This document shows positions 7,633 through 15,038 of a DNA stretch of 33,473 bases, piece after piece. The notes under the pieces were generated by a model that was not told the DNA's origin, made no database searches, and saw only the letters and a list, made by a program, of their open reading frames with translations. The translations under genes were made by a program, and so were the position numbers. Every line of letters begins with the position of its first letter. Position 1 is the stretch's first letter. The DNA is from an uncultured Verrucomicrobia subdivision 3 bacterium (GTDB lineage Bacteria > Verrucomicrobiota > Verrucomicrobiia > Limisphaerales > UBA11358). The stretch covers positions 1 through 33,473 of the forward strand of contig CAJAQO010000241.1 of NCBI GenBank assembly GCA_903944085.1, in the 5' to 3' direction.

Positions 7633-8868
7633 TTAGCGGACGGCCTTTGCGATCCCCCGGATTTTTCCAAACGGAATTTGGACCGTGATGCTCGTGCCTT
7701 GGCCCGGAGCGGATTTGACCTGCACGATGCCGCCCACAAAATTCGCCCGTTCGCGCATGTCGAGCAGGCCCAGCCGGCTTTTCTTTTTCCGGCTGGCGGG
7801 ATGATGTTCCGGGTCGAAACTGATGCCGTCATCATGGATCACGAGTTGCACCAGGCCGGCCGACTTCGTCAGATTCACTTTCACATGCCGGGCACGGGAG
7901 TGCAACGCCACATTTTCCAAGGCTTCTTGAAAAATCCGGTAGAGCGTCAACTCGATGTCTCCGGGCAGCCGCACCGGCAGTGACACGCAGACCAGTTTTA
8001 CGGAAACGCCGGTCCGTTTGGCAAACTCGATGCCGGCGTCGCGCAAGACGGCGACCAGGCCGAGTTGTTCCAAAACCCCGGGCCGCAGATTGCGCGAGAT
8101 GCGCTCCACTTCTTCGGCGGTCTGGCCGAGCAACTCGCGCAGTTTCAACGCCTCGCGTTTCAACCGTTGCTCGCGCGCGGGCAGTTGGTCCGCCAACGTC
8201 TGGCTGCGGACCAGAACGGCGCAGAGCAACTGGGTGATGTGGTCGTGCAATTCCAAGGCGACGCGTCCGCGCTCGGCTTCCTGCGCCTGCACGACGCGGT
8301 GCGTCAACGCCCGCAACTGTTCCTCGTTGCGCCGGCTTTCCGTCAGGTCGGTCACCACCATGCCGATGGTCAACTGGTCGGAACGGTTCCGCGCCAGTTC
8401 CTGGATGGAAATTTGCACGGGCAGTTGCGAGCCATCGCCGCAATGGAGCCGCATCTGGATTTTGGACCCGTCTTTGGCGGACCGCTTCATGAGTGGCCGG
8501 AGCACGGCCCGGTCGGTGGCGGATAAAAACCGGCGAAAGGAGCCGCCCGTCACTTGTTCCAGCGGGCATTTGACCATGCGGGCGAAGCGCTCGTTGGCAT
8601 AAAGGATCGTCTTGTTCACCGTCACCATCAACGCCCCTTCGTTCATGGATTCGATCAGCACGCGATAAGCGTGTTCGGCCCCGTCGAGCGTGAACACCTG
8701 CGAGCCTTCCTTGCCCGCGACCATCACCGAATCCACTTCGCCGCTGCGGATGGCGCGCACCGTTTCTTCCGCCACGGCCAGGCGCGCGGTTAAACCCTGA
8801 AACGCCGAAACGTTGAAACGCTGAAATTTCAGCTTTTCCGTTTTTGAGCTTTTCAGATTTGTTTTCAA
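7633..8868 (-). CDS. PAS-domain HisKA_3 sensor histidine kinase
   Basis: 411 residues, soluble, with no membrane segment. Residues ~24-60 carry the linker often found before PAS in such kinases (ETVRAIRSGEVDSVMV). A PAS domain spans ~62-178. The HisKA_3 dimerisation helix contains the phosphoacceptor His208 (ALELHDHITQ). The HATPase domain follows, with N-box Asn319, DDG at 346-348 and RLGLLDMRER at 365-374. The expected partner is the LuxR regulator two genes downstream. The first ~22 residues are encoded by a CTGAAA-rich low-complexity stretch, so the true start could be slightly later. KaiB ends 5 bp before the start, supporting one transcript. Confidence 0.93.
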   Translation of the reverse strand: MKTNLKSSKTEKLKFQRFNVSAFQGLTARLAVAEETVRAIRSGEVDSVMVAGKEGSQVFTLDGAEHAYRVLIESMNEGALMVTVNKTILYANERFARMVKCPLEQVTGGSFRRFLSATDRAVLRPLMKRSAKDGSKIQMRLHCGDGSQLPVQISIQELARNRSDQLTIGMVVTDLTESRRNEEQLRALTHRVVQAQEAERGRVALELHDHITQLLCAVLVRSQTLADQLPAREQRLKREALKLRELLGQTAEEVERISRNLRPGVLEQLGLVAVLRDAGIEFAKRTGVSVKLVCVSLPVRLPGDIELTLYRIFQEALENVALHSRARHVKVNLTKSAGLVQLVIHDDGISFDPEHHPASRKKKSRLGLLDMRERANFVGGIVQVKSAPGQGTSITVQIPFGKIRGIAKAVR

Positions 8869-8873
8869 AGTTT

Positions 8874-9236
8874 TTACGCGTTGATTTTAACTTTCCTGAC
8901 CAGGTCCAGCTCGACGAACAGGCCGGTGATGTTCGTCAGGTTGCCGATGAACCGGCGCAGCGGCGGTGGAAATTCGATGATGAGCGTCGGCGTGGCGACG
9001 ATCTGGTTGTCGCGCGCCAAAGCGGGCTGCTGATAGATGTCAATCACCTCCAGCTCGCACAGCTCTTGCAATTCGCTGGCGCACAGTTCGCGCACGCGCA
9101 GGATGGCCTGCCGCGAACGGGCCGTGGCTCCCGCCACGAACAGACGCAAGATGTGTTTGTCCGCCGGCTGGCCGGCCGCAGTTTTTTTCTTGGCCGGTGT
9201 CGCGCGGCGGATTTTTTTTGGTTGCTGAACTTTCAT
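8874..9236 (-). CDS. kaiB: KaiB-like protein (second copy)
   Basis: 120 residues. A lysine/alanine-rich N-terminal extension (~1-25) precedes a KaiB thioredoxin-like domain (~28-115): strand LRLFVAGAT, helix RSRQAILRVRELC, strand LEVIDIYQQP, then the conserved IVATPTLI and RRFIGNL blocks. In cyanobacteria KaiB is a fold-switching protein that binds the KaiC CI ring. Outside cyanobacteria, KaiB homologues often accompany KaiC in stress signalling. This copy differs strongly from its neighbour (9242-9571), from which it is separated by 5 bp, so the two probably do different jobs or form a heterocomplex. Rhythmic function is not shown. Confidence 0.92.
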   Translation of the reverse strand: MKVQQPKKIRRATPAKKKTAAGQPADKHILRLFVAGATARSRQAILRVRELCASELQELCELEVIDIYQQPALARDNQIVATPTLIIEFPPPLRRFIGNLTNITGLFVELDLVRKVKINA

Positions 9237-9241
9237 TCCGG

Positions 9242-9571
9242 TTAAACGGCTGGACGCAAATCCAAGCCGACGAGCAGGTGTTCGACATCGGAAAGGTTGC
9301 CGATGATGGTGCGCACCGGCTTCGGCAACTGGCGCACCACGGTGGGAATGGCCAGAATCTGGTCGCCTTTGGCCAGTTGCGGCTGCTTCAGCAAATCAAT
9401 CACCGTGATGCGATAAATGCCTTTGAGATGCGTTTCGCAAAACTGTTTCAGGTTCGCCAAGGCGGTTTGCGATTTGGGCGTGGAGTCCACCACATAAAGG
9501 CGCAGTTGCCAGAGCTTGGCGAGCGGGCGCAGCTTGGCGGCAGCACGGGGTTTTACGGTTTTTGTTTTCAC
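9242..9571 (-). CDS. kaiB: KaiB-like protein (first copy)
   Basis: 109 residues with the KaiB fold at ~20-105: QLRLYVVDST, KSQTALANLKQFCE, YRITVIDLLKQP, ILAIPTVVRQLP and RTIIGNLSD. The cis-Pro-containing AIPT motif matches the IPT/TPT pattern of the family. The ATG overlaps the KaiC stop (9568-9571), so synthesis is coupled to KaiC and a direct complex is likely. It has a shorter basic N-terminus than the second KaiB. The overall match is confident; whether it switches fold like cyanobacterial KaiB cannot be read from sequence. Confidence 0.93.
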   Translation of the reverse strand: MKTKTVKPRAAAKLRPLAKLWQLRLYVVDSTPKSQTALANLKQFCETHLKGIYRITVIDLLKQPQLAKGDQILAIPTVVRQLPKPVRTIIGNLSDVEHLLVGLDLRPAV

Positions 9572-11328
9572 GAATGCACCTTCCCATTTCGGGCGCGGCT
9601 GCGGGGATGAACGACGGTTTTGGCATCCGCCTGCCGCAAAATACCGGAAGCGGTCCGCTCGCTGGTGAGCATGAGCGTGCTGGTGCCGACCTGTTCGGCA
9701 ATGCGCCGCAGTTCCTGCGCCTCGGTTTCGTAATCGGCGCGCAGGCCGCTGATCTGCCGTTCGATGGCTTCGCGCTTGCGCTCCACTTCGCGCTTGAGCT
9801 GGGCGGCTTCCTGCTGGGCGGCCAGCACGGCGGCGTTTTCGAGGGCGCCTTGCGCGGCGCGGGCGGAACCGGTCAGCACGCCGCTCGGCCCGATGTAAGC
9901 GTCCACCAAATCAATTCCCCGGTCCGAAATCAAAAACTCGCGGATCTGGTTGGAGTGCGCCATGCCGCGCGCTTTGAGCACGTAAAGCACGCGATTGCGT
10001 TCGCCGTTGCCTTCGTAGTCTTGCAACAGCAACCACGAATCCATGAGCGAGGACATGGCGGCTTCGCTTTGCTGGAGCGCGTGGCCGCCCTGCGTCAGAC
10101 TGGTGAAGAGCGAGGTGATTTGCCCGGCTTTCAAATGGTCAATCAGCCGCGTGATCATGCCCTTGTTTTCAGAGTTCGTGCCGCAGTCCATCAGGCTCGT
10201 GATGGGATCAATGATGACCACGTGGGGTTTGAATGTAGTGATCTCCTTGAACATCGTGGCCAGATGCATTTCCAAACCGTAGAGCGAGGGCCGCGCCGAA
10301 TGAAACCGCAGCAGGCCGCGCTTGACGAGCGGCTCCAGTCGCAAGCCGATGGATTGCATGTTGCGGATAATTTGATCGGGCGATTCTTCAAATGAGAAAA
10401 ACAGCACGCGCTCGCCGCGCCGCGCGGCGGCCTGGGCAAAGTTGGCGGAAACAATGGTCTTGCCGGTGCCGGGCGTGCCCGTGAGCAAAATGCTGCTGCC
10501 GCGAAAAAATCCTTTGCCGCCGAGCATCGCATCGAGCCGGGGAATGCCGGTGGCAATCCGTTCGCCTGACACCTTGTGATTCAGCGCCAGCGAAGTGATC
10601 GGCAGCACGCTGATGCCTTCGTCGCCGATCAGAAAAGGAAATTCGTTGGTGCCGTGCAGCGCGCCGCGATACTTCACCACGCGCAAATGCCGCGTCGCAA
10701 TCTGGTCGTTGACGCGATGATCGAGCAGGATGACACAGTCGGAAACGTATTCTTCCAGCCCGTGCCGCGTCAGCGATTCGCGTCCGCGCTCGGCGGTGAT
10801 GACGGCGGTGACGCCCTTGTCCTTGAGCCAGCGGAAGAGCCGGCGCAGTTCGCTGCGCAAGATGGCTTCATTCGGCAGGCTCGCAAACAGCACTTCCAAC
10901 GTGTCGAGCACCACGCGCTTGGCGCCGATGGAATCAATCGCGTGGCCGAGCCGGACGAACAAACCTTCCAGATCATACTCACCGCTTTCCTGAACTTCGC
11001 TGCGCTCGATGTGGACGTAATCAATGACGATTTTTTTGCGCCGCACCAAACCCGCGAGATCAAAGCCGAGCGACGCCACGTTGGCCGTCAGTTCTTTTTC
11101 GGTTTCTTCAAACGCCATCAACACGCCCGGCTCGTCAAACTGCACGGCACCGCGCACGAGAAATTCCGCCGCCAGCAAAGTCTTGCCGCAGCCCGCGCCG
11201 CCGCAGACCAGCGTCGGCCGGCCGCGCGGCAACCCGCCGCCGGTGATTTCATCAAGCCCTTGAATGCCCGTGGGGCACTTGGGCAAAAGCGTTTTCGGCG
11301 CGCTGGATTGAAATCCGTTTTTTTTCAT
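9568..11328 (-). CDS. kaiC: KaiC-like double RecA-fold ATPase
   Basis: 586 residues with two KaiC/RecA domains. CI (~15-245) has Walker A GGAGCGKT at 43-50, Glu74/Glu75 and Walker B VVLD at 139-142. CII (~255-480) has Walker A GTPGTGKT at 284-291, Glu314/Glu315 and VVIID at 370-374. The segment AAMSSLMDSWLLLQ aligns without gaps to the cyanobacterial phosphosite segment, placing Ser426-Ser427 where Ser431-Thr432 occur. So autophosphorylation is possible. After CII comes a coiled coil (~500-545, Ala/Glu/Arg-rich) and a basic tail, longer than the cyanobacterial KaiC tail that KaiA grips. The hexameric ring ATPase role is family knowledge. It lies 31 bp after the HisKA_3 kinase gene and is coupled to kaiB. 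Confidence 0.96.
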   Translation of the reverse strand: MKKNGFQSSAPKTLLPKCPTGIQGLDEITGGGLPRGRPTLVCGGAGCGKTLLAAEFLVRGAVQFDEPGVLMAFEETEKELTANVASLGFDLAGLVRRKKIVIDYVHIERSEVQESGEYDLEGLFVRLGHAIDSIGAKRVVLDTLEVLFASLPNEAILRSELRRLFRWLKDKGVTAVITAERGRESLTRHGLEEYVSDCVILLDHRVNDQIATRHLRVVKYRGALHGTNEFPFLIGDEGISVLPITSLALNHKVSGERIATGIPRLDAMLGGKGFFRGSSILLTGTPGTGKTIVSANFAQAAARRGERVLFFSFEESPDQIIRNMQSIGLRLEPLVKRGLLRFHSARPSLYGLEMHLATMFKEITTFKPHVVIIDPITSLMDCGTNSENKGMITRLIDHLKAGQITSLFTSLTQGGHALQQSEAAMSSLMDSWLLLQDYEGNGERNRVLYVLKARGMAHSNQIREFLISDRGIDLVDAYIGPSGVLTGSARAAQGALENAAVLAAQQEAAQLKREVERKREAIERQISGLRADYETEAQELRRIAEQVGTSTLMLTSERTASGILRQADAKTVVHPRSRARNGKVHS

Positions 11329-11359
11329 TCAAATAAATTCGGCTGAACAAGATGTTGCT

Positions 11360-12526
11360 TCACGGACATTCCAGCGGAGTTTCTTTGGTGGATTTTTTCG
11401 GCGCGTCTTTGAGCGCTTTGCCAAAGGGAATTTCCACCTGGATGGTGGTGCCTTGGCCCGGCGCGGCCTCGACACAAAACGTGCCGCCGACCATCTCCAC
11501 GCGTTCCCGCATGCCGAGCAGGCCGAGCCGTTGCCGGCCTTTGGCATTCAGCACGCGTTCCATCTGGAACGATTTGCCGTTGTCTTTGATGTGCATGGCA
11601 ATGCCGTCCGCTTGTTTCAAAATGCTGACTTCCACGCGGCTGGCTTTCGCATGGCGGGAAACATTGTTCAACGATTCCTGCGCGACGCGATACAGCACCG
11701 TGCGCTTGGCGATGTCCAGTTGTTCCACGCCGGCAAAGGCCTTCAATTCGACGTGGAGATGTGTCCGCTTGGAAAACGTTTTCACAAACGAATGCAGCGC
11801 GGGAATCAAGCCCAGATCATCCAGCACCGCCGGGCGCAATTCGCGCGCGAACCGGTGCACGATGTCCACGGATTTTTCCACCAGCCGCTGCGTGCGGGCG
11901 ATGTTGCGGTCGAGGCTCTGGGTGTTGAGCGCGGCCTCTTTTTTCAAGGCCGCCAGCCGGACATTGATGCCAGTCAGCGTCTGGGCGATGACATCGTGCA
12001 ATTCGCGGCTGATCTCCTTGCGCTCTTCTTCCTGCGCCAAAAGGATCTGACGGGACAGTTGCCGCAACTGTTCCTGCATGACTTCCGAATGTTCCAGCAG
12101 CTTGCTATAATGGTGCTCGCTTTTTTTGAGCGCCGCTTCCGCCGTCTTGCGCTGGGTGATTTCCAAACTTAATTCCAGATTGGACGCCGCCAGTTCCACG
12201 GTGCGCTGGCTCAACATCTCGACGATTTGATTCAAATGGACGGCGGCTTCGTGCGCGCTGCGCTGGGTCTTCTCAATCGGCAGAATCGCCTCGGTAAAAA
12301 AAGTTCCGGCCTGCTTGATGAGCGCGGCGCGTTTGCCAGCCGGATGTCCGGGCAAAACCTGTGTGACCAGGATTTGCTCATGGAGCTTGGCCAAATCCAA
12401 CGTCTGCAAGCCGGCGGCCAGCGCCTGCTGGCCCATGCCGCGCGCCGGTTGCAGGCGTGCTCGCAGTCCTTGCTTGAGGTAGGCCAGCAATGCCGCCTGA
12501 TAGCGCCGGGAAAATTTATTTTTCAT
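11360..12526 (-). CDS. HisKA_3 histidine kinase with RsbU_N/KaiA-like N-terminus
   Basis: 388 residues, soluble. Residues ~5-90 form a helical domain with the pattern of the RsbU N-terminal family (RRYQAALLAYLKQG, MGQQALAAGLQTLDLAKLHE). This family shares its fold with the KaiA C-terminal domain. A coiled-coil linker (~92-165) leads to HisKA_3 with His177 (SRELHDVIAQTL). The HATPase domain has N-box NN at 287-288, DNG at 315-317 and RLGLLGMRER at 333-342. The kinase would phosphorylate a NarL-type receiver, such as the one ending this operon. The KaiA-like domain beside KaiC suggests KaiC sensing (inference). Its ATG overlaps the stop of the pseudokinase gene (ATGA, 12523-12526). Confidence 0.92.
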   Translation of the reverse strand: MKNKFSRRYQAALLAYLKQGLRARLQPARGMGQQALAAGLQTLDLAKLHEQILVTQVLPGHPAGKRAALIKQAGTFFTEAILPIEKTQRSAHEAAVHLNQIVEMLSQRTVELAASNLELSLEITQRKTAEAALKKSEHHYSKLLEHSEVMQEQLRQLSRQILLAQEEERKEISRELHDVIAQTLTGINVRLAALKKEAALNTQSLDRNIARTQRLVEKSVDIVHRFARELRPAVLDDLGLIPALHSFVKTFSKRTHLHVELKAFAGVEQLDIAKRTVLYRVAQESLNNVSRHAKASRVEVSILKQADGIAMHIKDNGKSFQMERVLNAKGRQRLGLLGMRERVEMVGGTFCVEAAPGQGTTIQVEIPFGKALKDAPKKSTKETPLECP

Positions 12527-13221
12527 AGGCGGCGGTATTCGCGCGCCACGCGTCGAAACGATTTGGCGGATTTCGTCACCAGCTTTTCCGTGCTGGCGAT
12601 TTCATGCTTAAGACCTGCGTGGTTGATGCGCGCTTCCTGTTTCAGGGAGAGCAGCCGCACATTGATGCCCAGCAGCGTCTGGGCAATTTCATCCTGAAGC
12701 TCGCGGCTGATGGTTTTGCGATCCGCCTCCTGCGCCGCCAGCACACGGTGCGTCAACTGACGCAATCGTCGTTGCAGTTCGAGCGATTCTTCCAGACATT
12801 TTTTATGGTGCAGTCCGCTATTTTCAGCGGCGTTCTGCATGACCTTGCGTTGAACGACGCCGCGTTGCAGTTGGCGTTTGGTGGCGGCGAGTTCCTTGGT
12901 GCGCTGGCCCAAGGTTGCTTTAAGCCGGCGCAACGGCATCTCCGGCTGACGGAGGTGGCGGCACATTTCCTCAACAGGTGTGTTCGCTTCGATAAAAAAA
13001 TCATTCGCCCGCTTGAGGACGCCCTTTTTGCCTTTGGATAAATCCAGGGTCACGAGCGCCCGCTCATGAATCCGCGCCAGCGCCAGCGTCTCCACGCCGA
13101 GGGCGGCCGCCTGCCGTCCCAAGCCCAGTGCCGGCAGCAAATTCGCGCGCGGGCCCGGCTGCAGGTGCGTGCGCAATGCCGTCAAGTAGCGCTGGGACAG
13201 GCGGATTACTTTTTGCTTCAT
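12523..13221 (-). CDS. Catalytically dead kinase-like protein: RsbU_N/KaiA-like plus HisKA_3
   Basis: 232 residues from ATG 13221 (MKQKVIRLSQRYLTAL). The frame is open to 13389, but the upstream part contains an intergenic palindrome and is not conserved-looking. Residues ~8-90 repeat the RsbU_N/KaiA-like helical domain of the next protein. Then come a linker and a HisKA_3 segment in which the expected ELHD reads ELQD: Gln176, codon CAG at 12694-12696. The protein stops right after the dimerisation helices (VAREYRRL), with no ATPase domain. It therefore cannot be a kinase, but it could form heterodimers with the adjacent kinase and modulate it. It is the first gene of the operon and is coupled to that kinase. 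Decay after duplication is the alternative. Confidence 0.85.
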   Translation of the reverse strand: MKQKVIRLSQRYLTALRTHLQPGPRANLLPALGLGRQAAALGVETLALARIHERALVTLDLSKGKKGVLKRANDFFIEANTPVEEMCRHLRQPEMPLRRLKATLGQRTKELAATKRQLQRGVVQRKVMQNAAENSGLHHKKCLEESLELQRRLRQLTHRVLAAQEADRKTISRELQDEIAQTLLGINVRLLSLKQEARINHAGLKHEIASTEKLVTKSAKSFRRVAREYRRL

Positions 13222-13520
13222 GTTGTCATGCGGTGGCAGCCGAGCGGCACAGAAAGCTTTATCGCTCGCCGGCAGGCCGCTGATTGACGGCAAGCATCGG
13301 ATGATTTTCTCAATTTGGCTATGGGGTGAACACCCTATAGCAATCAGCTGCGGCACCGGGTAGTGTGCCTTGCAAATTTTCCCGGACACCGCAAAAGAGG
13401 TTCAACCGCACTTCGGCGCGGCATCCAGCCGAGATTCTGCAATTTGGCCCCGGGGTTTTACGGGAAATTTTAGCGGCCCGAAATCTTGAGTGAAATCGGA
13501 GGTTTTTTTACTTCGGCTGA
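13222..13520. other. Leader region of the kai operon
   Basis: A 299-bp gap between the anti-sigma gene and the first kai-operon gene, both minus strand. It holds the palindrome at 13318-13341. I see no convincing -35/-10 pair and no hairpin with a T run, so whether the sigma/anti-sigma transcript reads into the kai operon is unresolved. Confidence 0.4.
13318..13341. promoter_or_regulatory. 24-bp near-perfect palindrome upstream of kai operon
   Basis: GCTATGGGGTGAA followed by CACCCTATAGC is symmetric except for one G/T pair and the centre. It lies ~97 bp before the ATG at 13221. It shares its GGGGTG-N2-CACCC core with the sites at 4957-4974 and 5448-5466. Either an operator or a dispersed palindromic repeat. 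Confidence 0.4.
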
Positions 13521-14123
13521 TTAGTCCATCGCAAACATGACGAGCGGATCGTCTGCCGTGAGCACGGCCAGCAAAGTGCAGCCATGCTCGGAGTAATTCA
13601 CCTCGTGGTGCGAGCCTTTGTCGGCGTGATGAAAATCACCTGCCACGAGCCGCCGGTTCCCGACCACGAGTTCGCCGCTCAAGATGTAAAAATCTTCCGG
13701 GCCGGCGTTCACATGGGCCGGATACTGCACGCCGGCCCCAATTTTACCCAGCAATACCGCGTAACCTCGTTCTTTTTCAAACGAAAGCAATTTGATGAAG
13801 GCGCCAGGAAGCGGCAGCGCTTTCCAGCCGGATTCACTGGCGGCTTCATGAAAACGCAAGCCCGTCAGCGCGGCCGCAACTGGAGCCGATGGAACTTCCT
13901 TTGCTGCCGCGATGCGCTCAAAAATTTTCGTTTTGAGTTGCGGCGGGATGGTCGCTGGCGGGACCGACTTGGCGACCAGCCCGGCTGTGCGCTGCAATTT
14001 GAAAAACAGATCGCAGAGTTCTCCGTCTTCGCGAAGCTGGGATTCAAACGCACTTTGTTCATCCGGCGTCAACGCACCGAGCACATAAAGGCTGGCTTGA
14101 GCTTGAAGTTGTTCGGAAATCAT
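13521..14123 (-). CDS. Cupin-domain anti-sigma factor (ChrR-like)
   Basis: 200 residues. The N-terminal ~70 residues are helical (QASLYVLGALTPDEQSAFES), typical of the sigma-binding domain. The zinc-binding HxxxCxxC of classical ZAS anti-sigma factors is absent. Residues ~100-195 are a ChrR-type cupin with likely metal ligands His137 and Glu143 (YPAHVNAGPEDFYILSGE) and a downstream His-rich GDFHH/GSHHEV segment. In ChrR the cupin senses singlet oxygen or peroxides and releases the sigma factor. A similar role is inferred. The gene overlaps the sigma gene by 4 bp (14120-14123), the standard arrangement for co-regulated pairs. Confidence 0.88.
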   Translation of the reverse strand: MISEQLQAQASLYVLGALTPDEQSAFESQLREDGELCDLFFKLQRTAGLVAKSVPPATIPPQLKTKIFERIAAAKEVPSAPVAAALTGLRFHEAASESGWKALPLPGAFIKLLSFEKERGYAVLLGKIGAGVQYPAHVNAGPEDFYILSGELVVGNRRLVAGDFHHADKGSHHEVNYSEHGCTLLAVLTADDPLVMFAMD

Positions 14124-14794
14124 ACGTAAGCCTCCAAGCCATCGCGCAGCTTCAACATGCCGCGGCGGATGCGCGCCTTTACGGTGCCCAGCGGCTGGCT
14201 GAGCGTGTCGGCAATTTCGTGATGCGAGAGCCCGCCGAAAAAAGCCATTTCAATGGCCTGTTTCTGGTCTTCCGGCAGCGTCCCCAGCGCGACGCGAACC
14301 GCTTCCAGTTCATCGGTGGCCAGCGGAGGTTTCGCAACGAATGCTTCGACGTGCGGTTCGGCCGCCTCGCCGTCATTCGTTTCCACCAGCACCTGGAACC
14401 GGCGTTGACGCGAACGCAGCCGATCAATGCAGCGGTTCCGCACAATGCTCATGGACCAGTTGAAGGCCAGACCCATTTCCGGGTCGAACGACGGCGCTTT
14501 GCTCCAAATCTGCATAAAAACATCTTGAATGACTTCCTCCGCGTCGTGCGCGTTATTGAGCATTCGCGAGGCGAACGCGAACAAGCTCGCCGCCGTCTGG
14601 TCATAAAACTCGGATAACGCCGCACTGTCCCGCGCCGCGATTCGGCGCAGCAAGTCCGCCTGCTGCGTTTCAATTGACAGGTTGTCGAGCACGATTTTTT
14701 GCGTGCCGCCGGCACTGCACAGTGGCGGACTGCCCATTGCCAAAATGCAGAGCTGCTGTCCCGCTTCCAACAACAAACTTAATTTCTCTACCAA
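14120..14794 (-). CDS. ECF-type RNA polymerase sigma factor
   Basis: Up to 224 residues. The first ~40 are poorly conserved, so the start may be internal (for example Met20 at 14737). Region 2 (~58-130) contains SEFYDQTAASLFAFASRML, DAEEVIQDVFMQIW and FNWSMSIVRNRCIDRLR. Region 4 (~165-218) contains LGTLPEDQKQAIEMAFFGG, SHHEIADTL and GTVKARIRRGMLKLR. It recruits RNA polymerase to stress promoters and is held by the adjacent cupin anti-sigma factor. It lies upstream of the kai operon on the same strand, separated from it by 299 bp. Autoregulation is common in this group, but no promoter was identified. Confidence 0.93.
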   Translation of the reverse strand: MVEKLSLLLEAGQQLCILAMGSPPLCSAGGTQKIVLDNLSIETQQADLLRRIAARDSAALSEFYDQTAASLFAFASRMLNNAHDAEEVIQDVFMQIWSKAPSFDPEMGLAFNWSMSIVRNRCIDRLRSRQRRFQVLVETNDGEAAEPHVEAFVAKPPLATDELEAVRVALGTLPEDQKQAIEMAFFGGLSHHEIADTLSQPLGTVKARIRRGMLKLRDGLEAYV

Positions 14795-15038
14795 TATGAA
14801 CTAATACGTCGCATAGATACAACCAGATGCCTTGCCGTCACAGCCAATTATTACCGTTCAGCTTTCCCCGATCCCAGCCAGCCCTGCGGCTGAGGCGCTG
14901 GCGCACGGAGCCCACGGCTGCATTGGAAAGCAGGCGATCAGGAATGATCTGAGGCTGATGACTGAAGTTCGCCGCACCTTTCAACCGAATCAGACGAAGG
15001 AACGGCGAAGCAGTTCCTGATCGCATTCCAGCTCGCCA

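Noticed and set aside
10576-11346. Long plus-strand frame opposite kaiC
   Set aside because: Antisense shadow of a well-supported KaiC gene; no recognisable domain.
13222-13389. 56-residue N-terminal extension of the pseudokinase
   Set aside because: Contains the intergenic palindrome and unconserved-looking sequence; ATG 13221 matches the start of the paralogous kinase.
14934-15024. Possible terminator from GCGATCAGGAA and TTCCTGATCGC
   Set aside because: The arms are inverted copies but ~70 bp apart with no T run; not a convincing terminator.
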